Shown one piece after another: positions 26,285 through 34,023 of a stretch of DNA of 64,000 bases (position 1 is its first letter; the number at the start of each line of letters is the position of its first letter). A model generated the notes under the pieces. It ran no database searches. It saw only the letters and a list, made by a program, of their open reading frames with translations, and was not told where the DNA came from. Origin of the DNA: Roseivirga thermotolerans (GTDB lineage: Bacteria > Bacteroidota > Bacteroidia > Cytophagales > Cyclobacteriaceae); NCBI RefSeq assembly GCF_014653175.1, contig NZ_BNAG01000002.1, forward strand, positions 310,001-374,000, read 5' to 3'. A program made the translations under genes and the position numbers.

Positions 26285-27835
26285 ATGAAAAGTTTCAATA
26301 AACTATTTGTAGTAGCGGTCCTAGCCGTATGTTTTGGCCTGGCGGCTTGTGACGATGGCTTCGAAGAGCTCAACATGAATCCCAACAGTCCGGAAGAAGT
26401 ACCGGCTTCGTTGCTGCTCCCTACGGTGCTGAGAAACGGAATAAACGAGAGTGCTGGTCTGGCCTGGGGCCTTGGCAACGTAGTAATGCAATATTCTGCC
26501 AAAATACAGTTTACCAATGAAGACCGGTACAACTGGGGTCCGGAGTCTTCGCCCTATAACTCGTACTACAACATTATGCGCGATGTTGAAAACATTAAGA
26601 AAATAGCCACAGAGTCGGGCAACAACAACTTTCTGGGAGTGGCAATGGTATACCAGGCCTGGTTATTTTCTGTACTAACCGATGCTTACGGAGATGTGCC
26701 CTATTCTGAAGCTACTATGGCCAAAGAAGGGGTGAACCTACCAAAGTTCGATGCTCAGCAAGAGATCTACCAAGGGATAATTGCTCAGCTCAATGAGGCA
26801 AATGACATACTCGATGTGAATGGACCGGGTATTGAAGGCGATATACTGTTCAATGGTGATATACTGCGCTGGAAGAAGTTTGCCAACTCTCTATTGCTCA
26901 GAATACACCTCCGCTTGTCTGATCGTATAGATCCAAGTGCGGCCATGCAGGCCATTGTGGGCAACCCGGCCGATCACCCGATAATGGAGAGCAATGCAGA
27001 CAATGTAGCTCTGCAATACCTGGCCGATTTACCCAACCAGCAGCCTTTGTATACCACCCGTTCGGGCTCTTTCGATGAATACCGTTTGAGTGAAAAAATG
27101 GAGAATACACTCAAGTCGCTCAACGATACCAGGCTTTTTGCCTATGCTCAGCCAACTACCGACTCTGGAGCCGGGCTGGTTGGCGACTGGGATGACTACC
27201 AGGGAGTGCCTAATGGACTGGCCGATGAGGAGGCTCTTCAGTATTCGCCAAGTGGCGATCCTGCCAAGGGAGGTTCTAACTTCATCTCCAGACTGGGGCT
27301 TATGTTCTCTTGCTCGGCTTGCAATTCATTGGCCTCGCCAATTGCCAGACAAGCCATGATAATGAGCTACTCCGAGCTTCAGTTTATATTGGCCGAGGCT
27401 AGAGAAAGAGGGTTTATTACTACAGGTACAGCAGCAGATTATTACCGAAACGGTATTCAAGCTTCATTCGATTATTACGATGAACGCCTGGAAGTGGGAG
27501 GCTACCATGCCATAAAAGATGCTGTAGAAGCCGATGCTCTTTATTACGCTCAACCGGAGGTGGCTTATGTGGGTACTCCTGCTCAGCGATTAGAGAAAAT
27601 TGCTATGCAAAAGTGGATCGCCAACTTTTTCAGTGGTTTAGAGGCTTGGTTCGATTGGAGAAGAACCGGTGTGCCACAGATAACTCCCGGACCGGGAGCT
27701 GTGCAGGCCACCGTTCCGGTAAGGTTCATGTATCCTTCAGGTGTTCAGGCACTCAACAAAGAAAACTATAATGCCGCTATACAAAGACAGGGGCCGGACA
27801 ACCTAACCACGCGGGTTTGGTGGGATGTTCAGTAA
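26285..27835 (+). CDS. SusD/RagB-family outer-membrane lipoprotein
   Basis: The product has 516 residues with lipoprotein signal VVAVLAVCFGLAAC (Cys near residue 22). It is the surface lid that captures substrate for the SusC channel. SusD_RagB-like features are the N-terminal NMNPNSPEEVP, AMVYQAWLFSVLTDAYGDVP near 120, IMSYSELQFILAEARERGFI near 360 and FFSGLEAWFDWRRTGVP near 450. It belongs to the SusD-like-2 variety by the last motif. It starts 21 bases after SusC on the same strand, the standard arrangement. Confidence 0.94.
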   Translation: MKSFNKLFVVAVLAVCFGLAACDDGFEELNMNPNSPEEVPASLLLPTVLRNGINESAGLAWGLGNVVMQYSAKIQFTNEDRYNWGPESSPYNSYYNIMRDVENIKKIATESGNNNFLGVAMVYQAWLFSVLTDAYGDVPYSEATMAKEGVNLPKFDAQQEIYQGIIAQLNEANDILDVNGPGIEGDILFNGDILRWKKFANSLLLRIHLRLSDRIDPSAAMQAIVGNPADHPIMESNADNVALQYLADLPNQQPLYTTRSGSFDEYRLSEKMENTLKSLNDTRLFAYAQPTTDSGAGLVGDWDDYQGVPNGLADEEALQYSPSGDPAKGGSNFISRLGLMFSCSACNSLASPIARQAMIMSYSELQFILAEARERGFITTGTAADYYRNGIQASFDYYDERLEVGGYHAIKDAVEADALYYAQPEVAYVGTPAQRLEKIAMQKWIANFFSGLEAWFDWRRTGVPQITPGPGAVQATVPVRFMYPSGVQALNKENYNAAIQRQGPDNLTTRVWWDVQ

Positions 27836-27865
27836 TCATAGTTGTTAGTTAATTTTTAGATTTAG

Positions 27866-27896
27866 GGTTATGGTCATAGTAAGGGTGGCCATAACC
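27866..27896 (+). terminator. Hairpin after the SusC/SusD pair
   Basis: GGTTATGG (27866-27873) pairs with CCATAACC (27889-27896) around a 15-nt loop. The following TCTTATT is only a weak T tail, so it may stabilise the 3' end or reduce expression of the next gene more than stop transcription. Confidence 0.5.
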
Positions 27897-27916
27897 TCTT
27901 ATTAAAAAAAGAAGAA

Positions 27917-28996
27917 ATGAAAAAAACTATAATAGCCCTGGCCTTGTGCCTTGTAACACTAAGTGCCTGTGGCCAATATAAAACCGAAAATGTATTCATT
28001 ATTACGCTCGATGGGCTTCGTTGGCAGGAACTCTATACCGGTGCCGATGAACAACTCATAGGCAACAAAACCTATGTGGGCAACGCAGAAGAACTGAGGG
28101 AGCTTTTTTGGAGAGAAAATCCTGCTGAAAGAAGAGAGGTACTGATGCCCTTTTTCTGGAACACCTTGGCCAAAGAAGGTCAGCTGTTAGGAAACAGAGA
28201 GTTGGGGAGCTTGGTCAATTGCACCAACAATATGTGGTTTTCCTACCCGGGGTATAACGAGATTTTGACAGGTAAAGCAGATGATGAGAGAATCAACTCC
28301 AACGCAAAAATTCAGAATCCTAACGAAACCATATTGGAGTTTGCTCACAAGCAAAAAGGTTTTGAAGGCAAAGTGGCAGCTTTTGGTTCCTGGGATGTCT
28401 TTCCATACATTATCAACGAAGAAAGGAGCGGAGTTCCCGTAAATGCCGGGTTCGAAAAATCTACTGATGAGCCGCTTTCTGAAAAGGAGCAATTTCTTAA
28501 TAAGCTTCAGGACGAAATTCCAAGCCCCTGGGGAGGAGTGAGGCTTGATGCTTTTACGCACCATTTTGCCATGGAATATGTAAAAAAACACTCGCCAAAG
28601 CTCGTATATATTGCCTATGGCGAAACTGACGATTTTGCTCACGATGGGGAGTATGATCACTACCTGAAGTCGGCCAGGCAAACCGATCAGTTTATCAAAG
28701 AAATTTGGGAGTACATTCAGTCTACCCCTCAATACAAGGATAAAACCACTTTGATCATTACTACAGATCATGGCAGAGGAACAGAGCCTTTGGATACCTG
28801 GAGAAGCCACGGAACTGACATAAAAGGAGCAGATCAAATCTGGATGGCTGCTATTGGCCCCGATACTCCGGCCTTGGGAGAGGTAAAAACAGGTCAATAC
28901 TATCAAAATCAGGTGGCAGCTACCGTAGCTAAACTGTTGGGACTCAACTACCAACTCAAAGGAGCCGGAAAGGCCGTTGAAGCCTTCGTAAAATAG
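27917..28996 (+). CDS. Alkaline-phosphatase-superfamily lipoprotein (phosphodiesterase-like)
   Basis: The product has 359 residues with lipobox LSAC (Cys18). The superfamily metal sites are visible: Asp32 in ITLDGLRWQ, Ser109 in NMWFSYPGYNEILTG as candidate nucleophile (Thr in most nucleotide pyrophosphatases), GETDDFAHDGEYDHY near 232 and TTDHGRG with WRSHGTD near 285-300. It probably releases phosphate or splits a phosphodiester at the envelope. It follows SusD on the same strand, which supports a phosphorus-scavenging role for the locus. The substrate is unknown. Confidence 0.87.
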   Translation: MKKTIIALALCLVTLSACGQYKTENVFIITLDGLRWQELYTGADEQLIGNKTYVGNAEELRELFWRENPAERREVLMPFFWNTLAKEGQLLGNRELGSLVNCTNNMWFSYPGYNEILTGKADDERINSNAKIQNPNETILEFAHKQKGFEGKVAAFGSWDVFPYIINEERSGVPVNAGFEKSTDEPLSEKEQFLNKLQDEIPSPWGGVRLDAFTHHFAMEYVKKHSPKLVYIAYGETDDFAHDGEYDHYLKSARQTDQFIKEIWEYIQSTPQYKDKTTLIITTDHGRGTEPLDTWRSHGTDIKGADQIWMAAIGPDTPALGEVKTGQYYQNQVAATVAKLLGLNYQLKGAGKAVEAFVK

Positions 28997-29080
28997 ATTT
29001 AACAAAGGGTTCATGCCCTGAGCCCCACATCAACAGCTATTTAAAGTAGATTAGGTTTATTTTCAATTAGTAATGGTGAT

Positions 29081-29183
29081 GAGGCTGTTTCGAACGTTTA
29101 TACGGTCATTCTAAATAGATACAAAGCCCCGAATGGCTTTCCATGAGTTTAGGATGATGGAAACAAGTTTTAGAAACAGCCTC
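29081..29183. mobile_element. Small inverted-repeat element, MITE-like
   Basis: GAGGCTGTTTC (29081-29091) is repeated perfectly inverted as GAAACAGCCTC (29173-29183), enclosing 81 bases without an open frame. GAGGCTGTNTC-type ends are familiar at the termini of Bacteroidota insertion sequences, so this may be a small non-autonomous derivative. No clear target-site duplication was seen. A long 3'-end hairpin of the preceding gene is the alternative. Confidence 0.45.
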
Positions 29184-29202
29184 TCACACTTTCAATCAAG
29201 AC

Positions 29203-30540
29203 ATGACCGCCAACAGCAGACGAAAGTTCATCAAACAATCAGCCGTTGTGAGCCTTGGCTTTATAGCCCTCTCGCGATGTGCCGGCAAAGCGATATCCAA
29301 TAGTAAAGTGCAACTTATCAGTGATCCTAAAGGCTACCTGGATTTACCCGAGGGCTTTTCTTATAAGATTATATCCAAATGGGGAGACCCCATGGACGAT
29401 GGCCTGAAAGTGCCTGCCCGACCCGATGGAATGGGAACTTTTGAAGCGGCAGACGGCAAAGTACTAATAGTCAGGAATCATGAGAATAGCCCGGGCCGAA
29501 AGGAAGAAGGTGCTTTTGGCAATGAAAATGAAAACCTGAAGTCTTTTGGGACAGAAAACCTGTTCGATGCGGGTAATTCGGAATACCCGGGTTTAGGAGG
29601 AACCACCACTTTGGTTTACAATGAAGAAACCGGAGAGGTTGAGAAACAATACCTGAGTCTGGCAGGAACCTACCGTAACTGTGCCGGTGGAATTACCCCC
29701 TGGGGTAGTTGGCTCACTTGTGAAGAAGACGTAACCAGGCCTGAAGGCCCGGTAGAGCAATATCATGGATATGTATTTGAGGTGCCGGCTTCTGAAAACA
29801 TTCTGGTGGCCGAACCCAAGCCAATTAAGGCAATGGGGCGCTTCAACCATGAAGCTGTGGCGGTAGATCCGGAAACACATTATGTGTACCAGACCGAAGA
29901 TACTCATGATGGACTGATCTACCGGTTTATACCAAACAACAAAAACGACTTGCATAGCGGAGGTATCTTACAAGCCCTTGCCATAAAGGATAAACCAGGT
30001 TTCGATACCCGAAACTGGGAAGAGATCACCATTCAACCCAATGAAAAGTTAGAAGTAGAGTGGATCGACCTTGACAATGTAGATTCTGAAGAAGATGATT
30101 TAAGATACAGAGGTTTCGACAAAGGAGCGGCTCGTTTCGCCAGAGGTGAGGGAATGTGGTATGGCAATAAGGAAGTGTACTTTGCCTGCACCAATGGTGG
30201 CCCGAAAAAGTTTGGTCAGGTGTTCAGATACTCACCGGAAGACCAAACGCTGGAGCTATTTGCAGAGTCTGCCGATAAAACCATACTCCATATGTGCGAC
30301 AACTTGTGCATTGCGCCCTGGGGCGATGTGGTACTTACTGAAGACAATGGAGAGTTGAACCATGTACGCGGTATCAATCAAAAAGGAGAGTTGTACGATA
30401 TAGCCTGCAATAGGAGTTCCAAGTCGGAATTTGCCGGGGTTACTTTCTCACCTTCAGGAAAAACCCTTTTTGTGAATATTCAGGAAAACGGAGATACCCT
30501 GGCCATTACCGGCCCTTGGGAGCATATTGCCAAACCTTAA
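29203..30540 (+). CDS. PhoX-like DUF839 phosphatase-family protein with Tat signal
   Basis: The product has 445 residues. SRRKFIKQSA (residues 5-14) is a twin-arginine signal, followed by a hydrophobic run and a Cys at 26 (LSRCAG) that could be lipidated, so the protein folds in the cytoplasm with its cofactors before export. The body matches the DUF839/PhoX beta-propeller: GTFEAADGKVLIVRNHENSP near 80, GGTTTLVYNEETG near 129, GGITPWGSWLTCEED near 163, GRFNHEAVAVDP near 212 and ITPWG-like APWGDVVLTEDN near 368. PhoX enzymes are Ca/Fe-dependent alkaline phosphatases. Activity is not proven for this branch. Confidence 0.88.
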   Translation: MTANSRRKFIKQSAVVSLGFIALSRCAGKAISNSKVQLISDPKGYLDLPEGFSYKIISKWGDPMDDGLKVPARPDGMGTFEAADGKVLIVRNHENSPGRKEEGAFGNENENLKSFGTENLFDAGNSEYPGLGGTTTLVYNEETGEVEKQYLSLAGTYRNCAGGITPWGSWLTCEEDVTRPEGPVEQYHGYVFEVPASENILVAEPKPIKAMGRFNHEAVAVDPETHYVYQTEDTHDGLIYRFIPNNKNDLHSGGILQALAIKDKPGFDTRNWEEITIQPNEKLEVEWIDLDNVDSEEDDLRYRGFDKGAARFARGEGMWYGNKEVYFACTNGGPKKFGQVFRYSPEDQTLELFAESADKTILHMCDNLCIAPWGDVVLTEDNGELNHVRGINQKGELYDIACNRSSKSEFAGVTFSPSGKTLFVNIQENGDTLAITGPWEHIAKP

Positions 30541-30552
30541 TATGGGCTGAGT

Positions 30553-31338
30553 ATGTTGCGAACCTTAATACTCGTGTGTGTGCTTTTTTCAGGGCTATGT
30601 GCTCATGCACAAAAGCCCCTGCCAAAATCTCATGCCCACAATGATTACAACCATGAAAGACCACTCTTAGATGCCTATTCCTTCGGGTTTACTTCAATTG
30701 AAGCAGATGTGTTTGAGGTAAATGGTGAACTGTTTGTGGCGCATGATTATGAAGATATCTCGGTAGAAAGGACACTCGAAGCACTTTATTTTCAACCCTT
30801 GGATAGTATAGTGAGGGTTAACCATGGCAGTGTCTATGCGAATAGCGACTTGCCTTTTTACTTAATGGTAGACTTTAAGAGCGATGCTCACACCACGTAT
30901 ATGGCTTTGGCTGAGTTGCAGAAAAAGTATGCACACCTATTTACTAAACTCACTAAAACTGGAGTGGAGAAAGAAGGGCCTGTTACACTCTTTATTTCTG
31001 GCAACCGACCGCTTGGGTTGGTGAATGACAACCCCGGTTTAGCCGCACTGGATGGCCGGCCGGACGACTTAGGTAAGGGTATTGGTAGCCACATTATGCC
31101 GGTAATTAGTGTGAGCTTTAGAGCCTACTCTCAATGGAATGGTGAAGGAAAACTGCCGAAGGCAGATCGAAAGAAAATCAGCAAACTGATAAAAGAAGCC
31201 CATGCTGAGGGGAAGAAGTTTCGTTTCTGGGCAATTCCGGATAACCGGAATAGTTGGCAGCAAATGAAAAAGTTGGGTGTAGACTTTATCAATACCGATA
31301 AGCTGGAAGAGTTCTACAGATATGGCACCGGGGCATAG
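30553..31338 (+). CDS. Secreted glycerophosphodiesterase / PLC-like phosphodiesterase
   Basis: The product has 261 residues with signal peptide MLRTLILVCVLFSGLCAHAQ. The TIM-barrel phosphodiesterase motifs are present: SHAHNDYNHERPLLDAYSFG near 27 (catalytic His, Asn), SIEADVFEVNG near 50 (metal-binding Glu and Asp) and FVAHDYEDIS near 64 (second His). KFRFWAIPDNRNSWQQMKKL near 230 is the closing strand. It resembles fungal AIM6-like and GDPD/PI-PLC-like enzymes that split phosphodiesters of lipid head groups. It starts 12 bases after the PhoX-like gene. Confidence 0.85.
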   Translation: MLRTLILVCVLFSGLCAHAQKPLPKSHAHNDYNHERPLLDAYSFGFTSIEADVFEVNGELFVAHDYEDISVERTLEALYFQPLDSIVRVNHGSVYANSDLPFYLMVDFKSDAHTTYMALAELQKKYAHLFTKLTKTGVEKEGPVTLFISGNRPLGLVNDNPGLAALDGRPDDLGKGIGSHIMPVISVSFRAYSQWNGEGKLPKADRKKISKLIKEAHAEGKKFRFWAIPDNRNSWQQMKKLGVDFINTDKLEEFYRYGTGA

Positions 31339-31379
31339 AAGCTGTAGTCCTAAGTGCTGGTAAGGGCAATAGAGGTTAA

Positions 31380-32204
31380 TTAAAGCACTTTTTCGATCAG
31401 CTCCTTGACAATTTTAGCGGCAACCATTCCCGTTACACCATTCAGGTCTCTTTTGGGGTTGTATTCTACCACATCTAAACCCACAATTTCGAGCTCAAGT
31501 GACTGAATAATATCGAGTACCTCTCGGGTGGAATAACCACCCGGCTCATGGTGCGAAACACCCGGTGCATAAGCCGGGTCTAGCACATCCAGATCGAAAC
31601 TCAGGTAAACCGGTCCCTCCAGATTCAAGCCTTTGAGTTGGTGACGGTCTTTCATGGTGTTTACGGTTACTCCAAACCGATCGGCTTGTTCTTTTTGATG
31701 CTGAGTCATGGTGCGTATGCCTATTTGCGTGAGCTGTTGTGCATATTGGTTTTCCATTATTCGGGCAAAGGGACACGCATGCGAAAGCTTATTGCCATCC
31801 AGCACATCGTAGAGGTCGCCATGGGCATCGAAGTGAAGAATACTCAGTTGAGCATACTTTTTGGCCATTGCTTTAACAATAGGATAGGTAATGGAGTGAT
31901 CACCTCCAAGACTAAAGGGTATAGCTCCCTTAGCAAGGATGCTGTCAATTGTTTTCTCAATTGCCCAATAGTCAGAGAGACTGGTTTCTCCACACCATTT
32001 GAGATGGGGGATATCTGCTATCTGAATGAGAGATTCAGTGTAGAAGTTTGCTGAGTCGGAATTAATGGCATCCACTATGAGCTGGGGAGCCAGGGCAGGC
32101 CCTTTCAGAAAAGAAGAGTTTTCATCGTATGGCAGTCCTACAAGGGCTATATCGCCCGGAGATAGTTGGTGGATACGGGTGGGGTTAAGACTCATGGCAA
32201 ACAA
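31380..32204 (-). CDS. Agmatinase/arginase-family ureohydrolase
   Basis: The product has 274 residues. The dinuclear manganese ligands are all present: SLGGDHSITYP (His near 107), LHFDAHGDLYD (DAHxD near 130) and SFDLDVLDPAYAPG (DxD near 208). The Ser/His-rich substrate loop GDLYDVLDGNKLSHACPF is of agmatinase type. It hydrolyses a guanidino compound, releasing urea. A second ATG at 32195 (MSLNPTRIHQ) is an equally good start. It lies 108 bases downstream of the large minus-strand operon and is probably separate from it. Confidence 0.9.
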   Translation of the reverse strand: MFAMSLNPTRIHQLSPGDIALVGLPYDENSSFLKGPALAPQLIVDAINSDSANFYTESLIQIADIPHLKWCGETSLSDYWAIEKTIDSILAKGAIPFSLGGDHSITYPIVKAMAKKYAQLSILHFDAHGDLYDVLDGNKLSHACPFARIMENQYAQQLTQIGIRTMTQHQKEQADRFGVTVNTMKDRHQLKGLNLEGPVYLSFDLDVLDPAYAPGVSHHEPGGYSTREVLDIIQSLELEIVGLDVVEYNPKRDLNGVTGMVAAKIVKELIEKVL

Positions 32205-32312
32205 AGAGGTTGGCTCAAAAGTAAGACTTTATAGTGGCCTGCCGAAAATGTATTTCCGTGGGTGGCAGGTGGTAAAATCTGGTTTTGAACTCACCTCTCT
32301 GTATAGCTTGCC

Positions 32313-32864
32313 TTATTTTAGGGGTACTTTTTGAGCCGTGGCCAAACCAATAAAATTGGTTGAGATAAGCTTCATTGGGTTTCTGACCTTTAGAAACTTG
32401 AGAATAGCCCCTTTCATATCGCCTGGGAATATAATAGAAAGCATGTGTGTGAGATCGGCCATAGGCTTTGGTTTCAGCAAGTACTCTTGCCCGTCTACTT
32501 TTATTTTTACCAAAGCTCGGGCGGCCACTTCAATGGTATTGGTTTGATCATACTTTAGTGCCATTTTAAAATACCCGTTGGCGTCTGTTTTGGCCGATGC
32601 AATATAGTTGGTCGAAGACATGGCGTAGCCGTTCTCATGCCACAGCCCTACCAATTCCACATTTTTATTGGCCACCGGACTATCGTTTTTAATCAGCTGA
32701 CCCGTCACAATCAGGTATTTGTCATGATCCTTGCTTTTAGTTCGTGCCAATAGTCCGCCCGGCCGAGCACTCCTGCTTTTTTTATTTACACCAATGAGGG
32801 AGTAGCTTTGGGCTACACCGGGTGCTTTTAGCTCTTGTTGTATAGATAATATTCTGTTTCTCAT
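32313..32864 (-). CDS. Cytoplasmic beta-sandwich protein with N-terminal tag, unknown (system gene K, last)
   Basis: The product has 183 residues and no signal peptide. The start MRNRILSIQQEL is shared with two other products of this operon, then comes a basic Ser/Lys-rich stretch to about residue 50. Residues ~48-125 look like a carboxypeptidase-regulatory or prealbumin-like beta domain (DKYLIVTGQLIKNDSPVANK, TDANGYFKMALKYDQTNTIE). The end FLKVRNPMKLISTNFIGLAT is repeated in the upstream neighbour. The two are paralogues. No catalytic motif is seen. It may be a tagged structural or cargo protein. It follows its paralogue by 7 bases. Confidence 0.72.
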   Translation of the reverse strand: MRNRILSIQQELKAPGVAQSYSLIGVNKKSRSARPGGLLARTKSKDHDKYLIVTGQLIKNDSPVANKNVELVGLWHENGYAMSSTNYIASAKTDANGYFKMALKYDQTNTIEVAARALVKIKVDGQEYLLKPKPMADLTHMLSIIFPGDMKGAILKFLKVRNPMKLISTNFIGLATAQKVPLK

Positions 32865-32871
32865 GGCAGTG

Positions 32872-33402
32872 TTATTGAATAGTTATGTCTTTGATGGCGG
32901 CAATCCCAACGAAATTGGTGGATATCAAACTGAATGGATTGGGTGCTTTCAGGAGAGTAAGAATAGCGTCCATAGTAGTGGTAGGGAAAACTGCTCCCAT
33001 GGCAGCTCTTAAGTCTATTCCGGTTTGGGTGACCATATTGTGGTTTTCCGTATTAACGGTTACTTCTATAGTCGCTTGAGTGACCGCTGCAAAGTTGTGG
33101 TTCTCATACTGAATGCCCATAAAAAACTCTCCGTTCTGATTGGTTATAGAGCTGCCTGTATGGACCTGATAGTTCATGCGTTGGCCGGTATCGTTTACCA
33201 TTTGTACAAATGCCACTTCAGCACCGCTAACCGGTTGTCCGTTTCTTAATACCCTTCCTATTATGGGTAGGTACTTATCGTAATTGCTTTTGTTATAGGC
33301 GCTGTGCAGGTGGCGCTTGGCACTGGCTTTGGCCACTTTCTTCATTTTTGGGTTATTGGTTAACAACTCTTGTTGTATCGCCAGCATTCTATTTCTCATC
33401 AC
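32872..33402 (-). CDS. Paralogue of the preceding tagged beta-sandwich protein, unknown (system gene J)
   Basis: The product has 176 residues. MMRNRMLAIQQEL opens the protein (Met2 at 33399 would give the exact tag form), then a basic stretch KMKKVAKASAKRHLHSAYNK, then a beta domain with DKYLPIIGRVLRNGQPVSGA and TNQNGEFFMGIQYENHNFAA. The C-terminus LLKAPNPFSLISTNFVGIAA aligns closely with the neighbour. About a third of positions appear shared by eye. Sequence divergence with strict conservation of the tag and tail suggests those ends carry a common function. It overlaps the next upstream gene by 14 bases. Confidence 0.72.
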   Translation of the reverse strand: MMRNRMLAIQQELLTNNPKMKKVAKASAKRHLHSAYNKSNYDKYLPIIGRVLRNGQPVSGAEVAFVQMVNDTGQRMNYQVHTGSSITNQNGEFFMGIQYENHNFAAVTQATIEVTVNTENHNMVTQTGIDLRAAMGAVFPTTTMDAILTLLKAPNPFSLISTNFVGIAAIKDITIQ

Positions 33403-34018
33403 TATGTTTTTTTGTATTGTTCAAAAGGTTTAAGTCTTCGTTTAATTCATCTTCGCCCATGAGTGGCGGAGGTGTTGAAGCATTGTCACTGGTTTCGATA
33501 GAAAATTCACCCAGGCTTATGGCTTTCGTTTTGGCTATGTTATTGCCAATCTGATCGAATAAATGATGTGGGTCGGAATAGTCGACAGGTACTGTTTCGG
33601 CCTTAGGCTGTGAGTACACCGACTGCTTCTTTTGCTTTGGTGGAGCTGTGCTTTGTTCACTACTGGTCTGGGGAGAATGGTTTATCTCTTCCAGGTTTTC
33701 GTTAAAAAACTCATTGAATTGATCTTCGAAAGCGGAGTCCATAAAGTCTGAAAACCCATCAGTTATATCGGTTATTTCCAGTTGCTTTACTTCGTGGAGT
33801 GCATCTTTGGCCTGAGAATAATCGGGAGAGTTGGGTAGTACCGGAATGGTTGGCTGTTCATTACAGCTCAGTTCAATGGCCTTTAGGTCATCGAAGTAGC
33901 CAGACCTTACCTGACCGGACTGAACCATGCGTGCTTCAGCTAGCCGGTCAGGAGCAGGTTTGGCCTTTTTATGACGTTGAACGTCATGATGTAATATGAA
34001 CAGTTTACCCCTTTTCAT
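33389..34018 (-). CDS. Acidic, mostly disordered protein resembling the linker of the caspase-like protein (system gene I)
   Basis: The product has 209 residues with a basic start (MKRGKLFILHHDVQRHKKAK), then acidic and Ser/Pro-rich sequence with few hydrophobic blocks. Two short motifs recur in the 1055-residue neighbour in the same order: RSGYFDDLKAIEL (38-50; neighbour RSEQFYDDLSAIQL at 208-221) and HHLFDQIGNN (151-160; neighbour YDLFEQIEKN at 410-419). It therefore looks like that protein's linker without its enzymatic domains. It could be an adaptor, decoy or inhibitor that binds the same partners (inference). Confidence 0.72.
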   Translation of the reverse strand: MKRGKLFILHHDVQRHKKAKPAPDRLAEARMVQSGQVRSGYFDDLKAIELSCNEQPTIPVLPNSPDYSQAKDALHEVKQLEITDITDGFSDFMDSAFEDQFNEFFNENLEEINHSPQTSSEQSTAPPKQKKQSVYSQPKAETVPVDYSDPHHLFDQIGNNIAKTKAISLGEFSIETSDNASTPPPLMGEDELNEDLNLLNNTKKHSDEK

Positions 34019-34023
34019 AGCGA

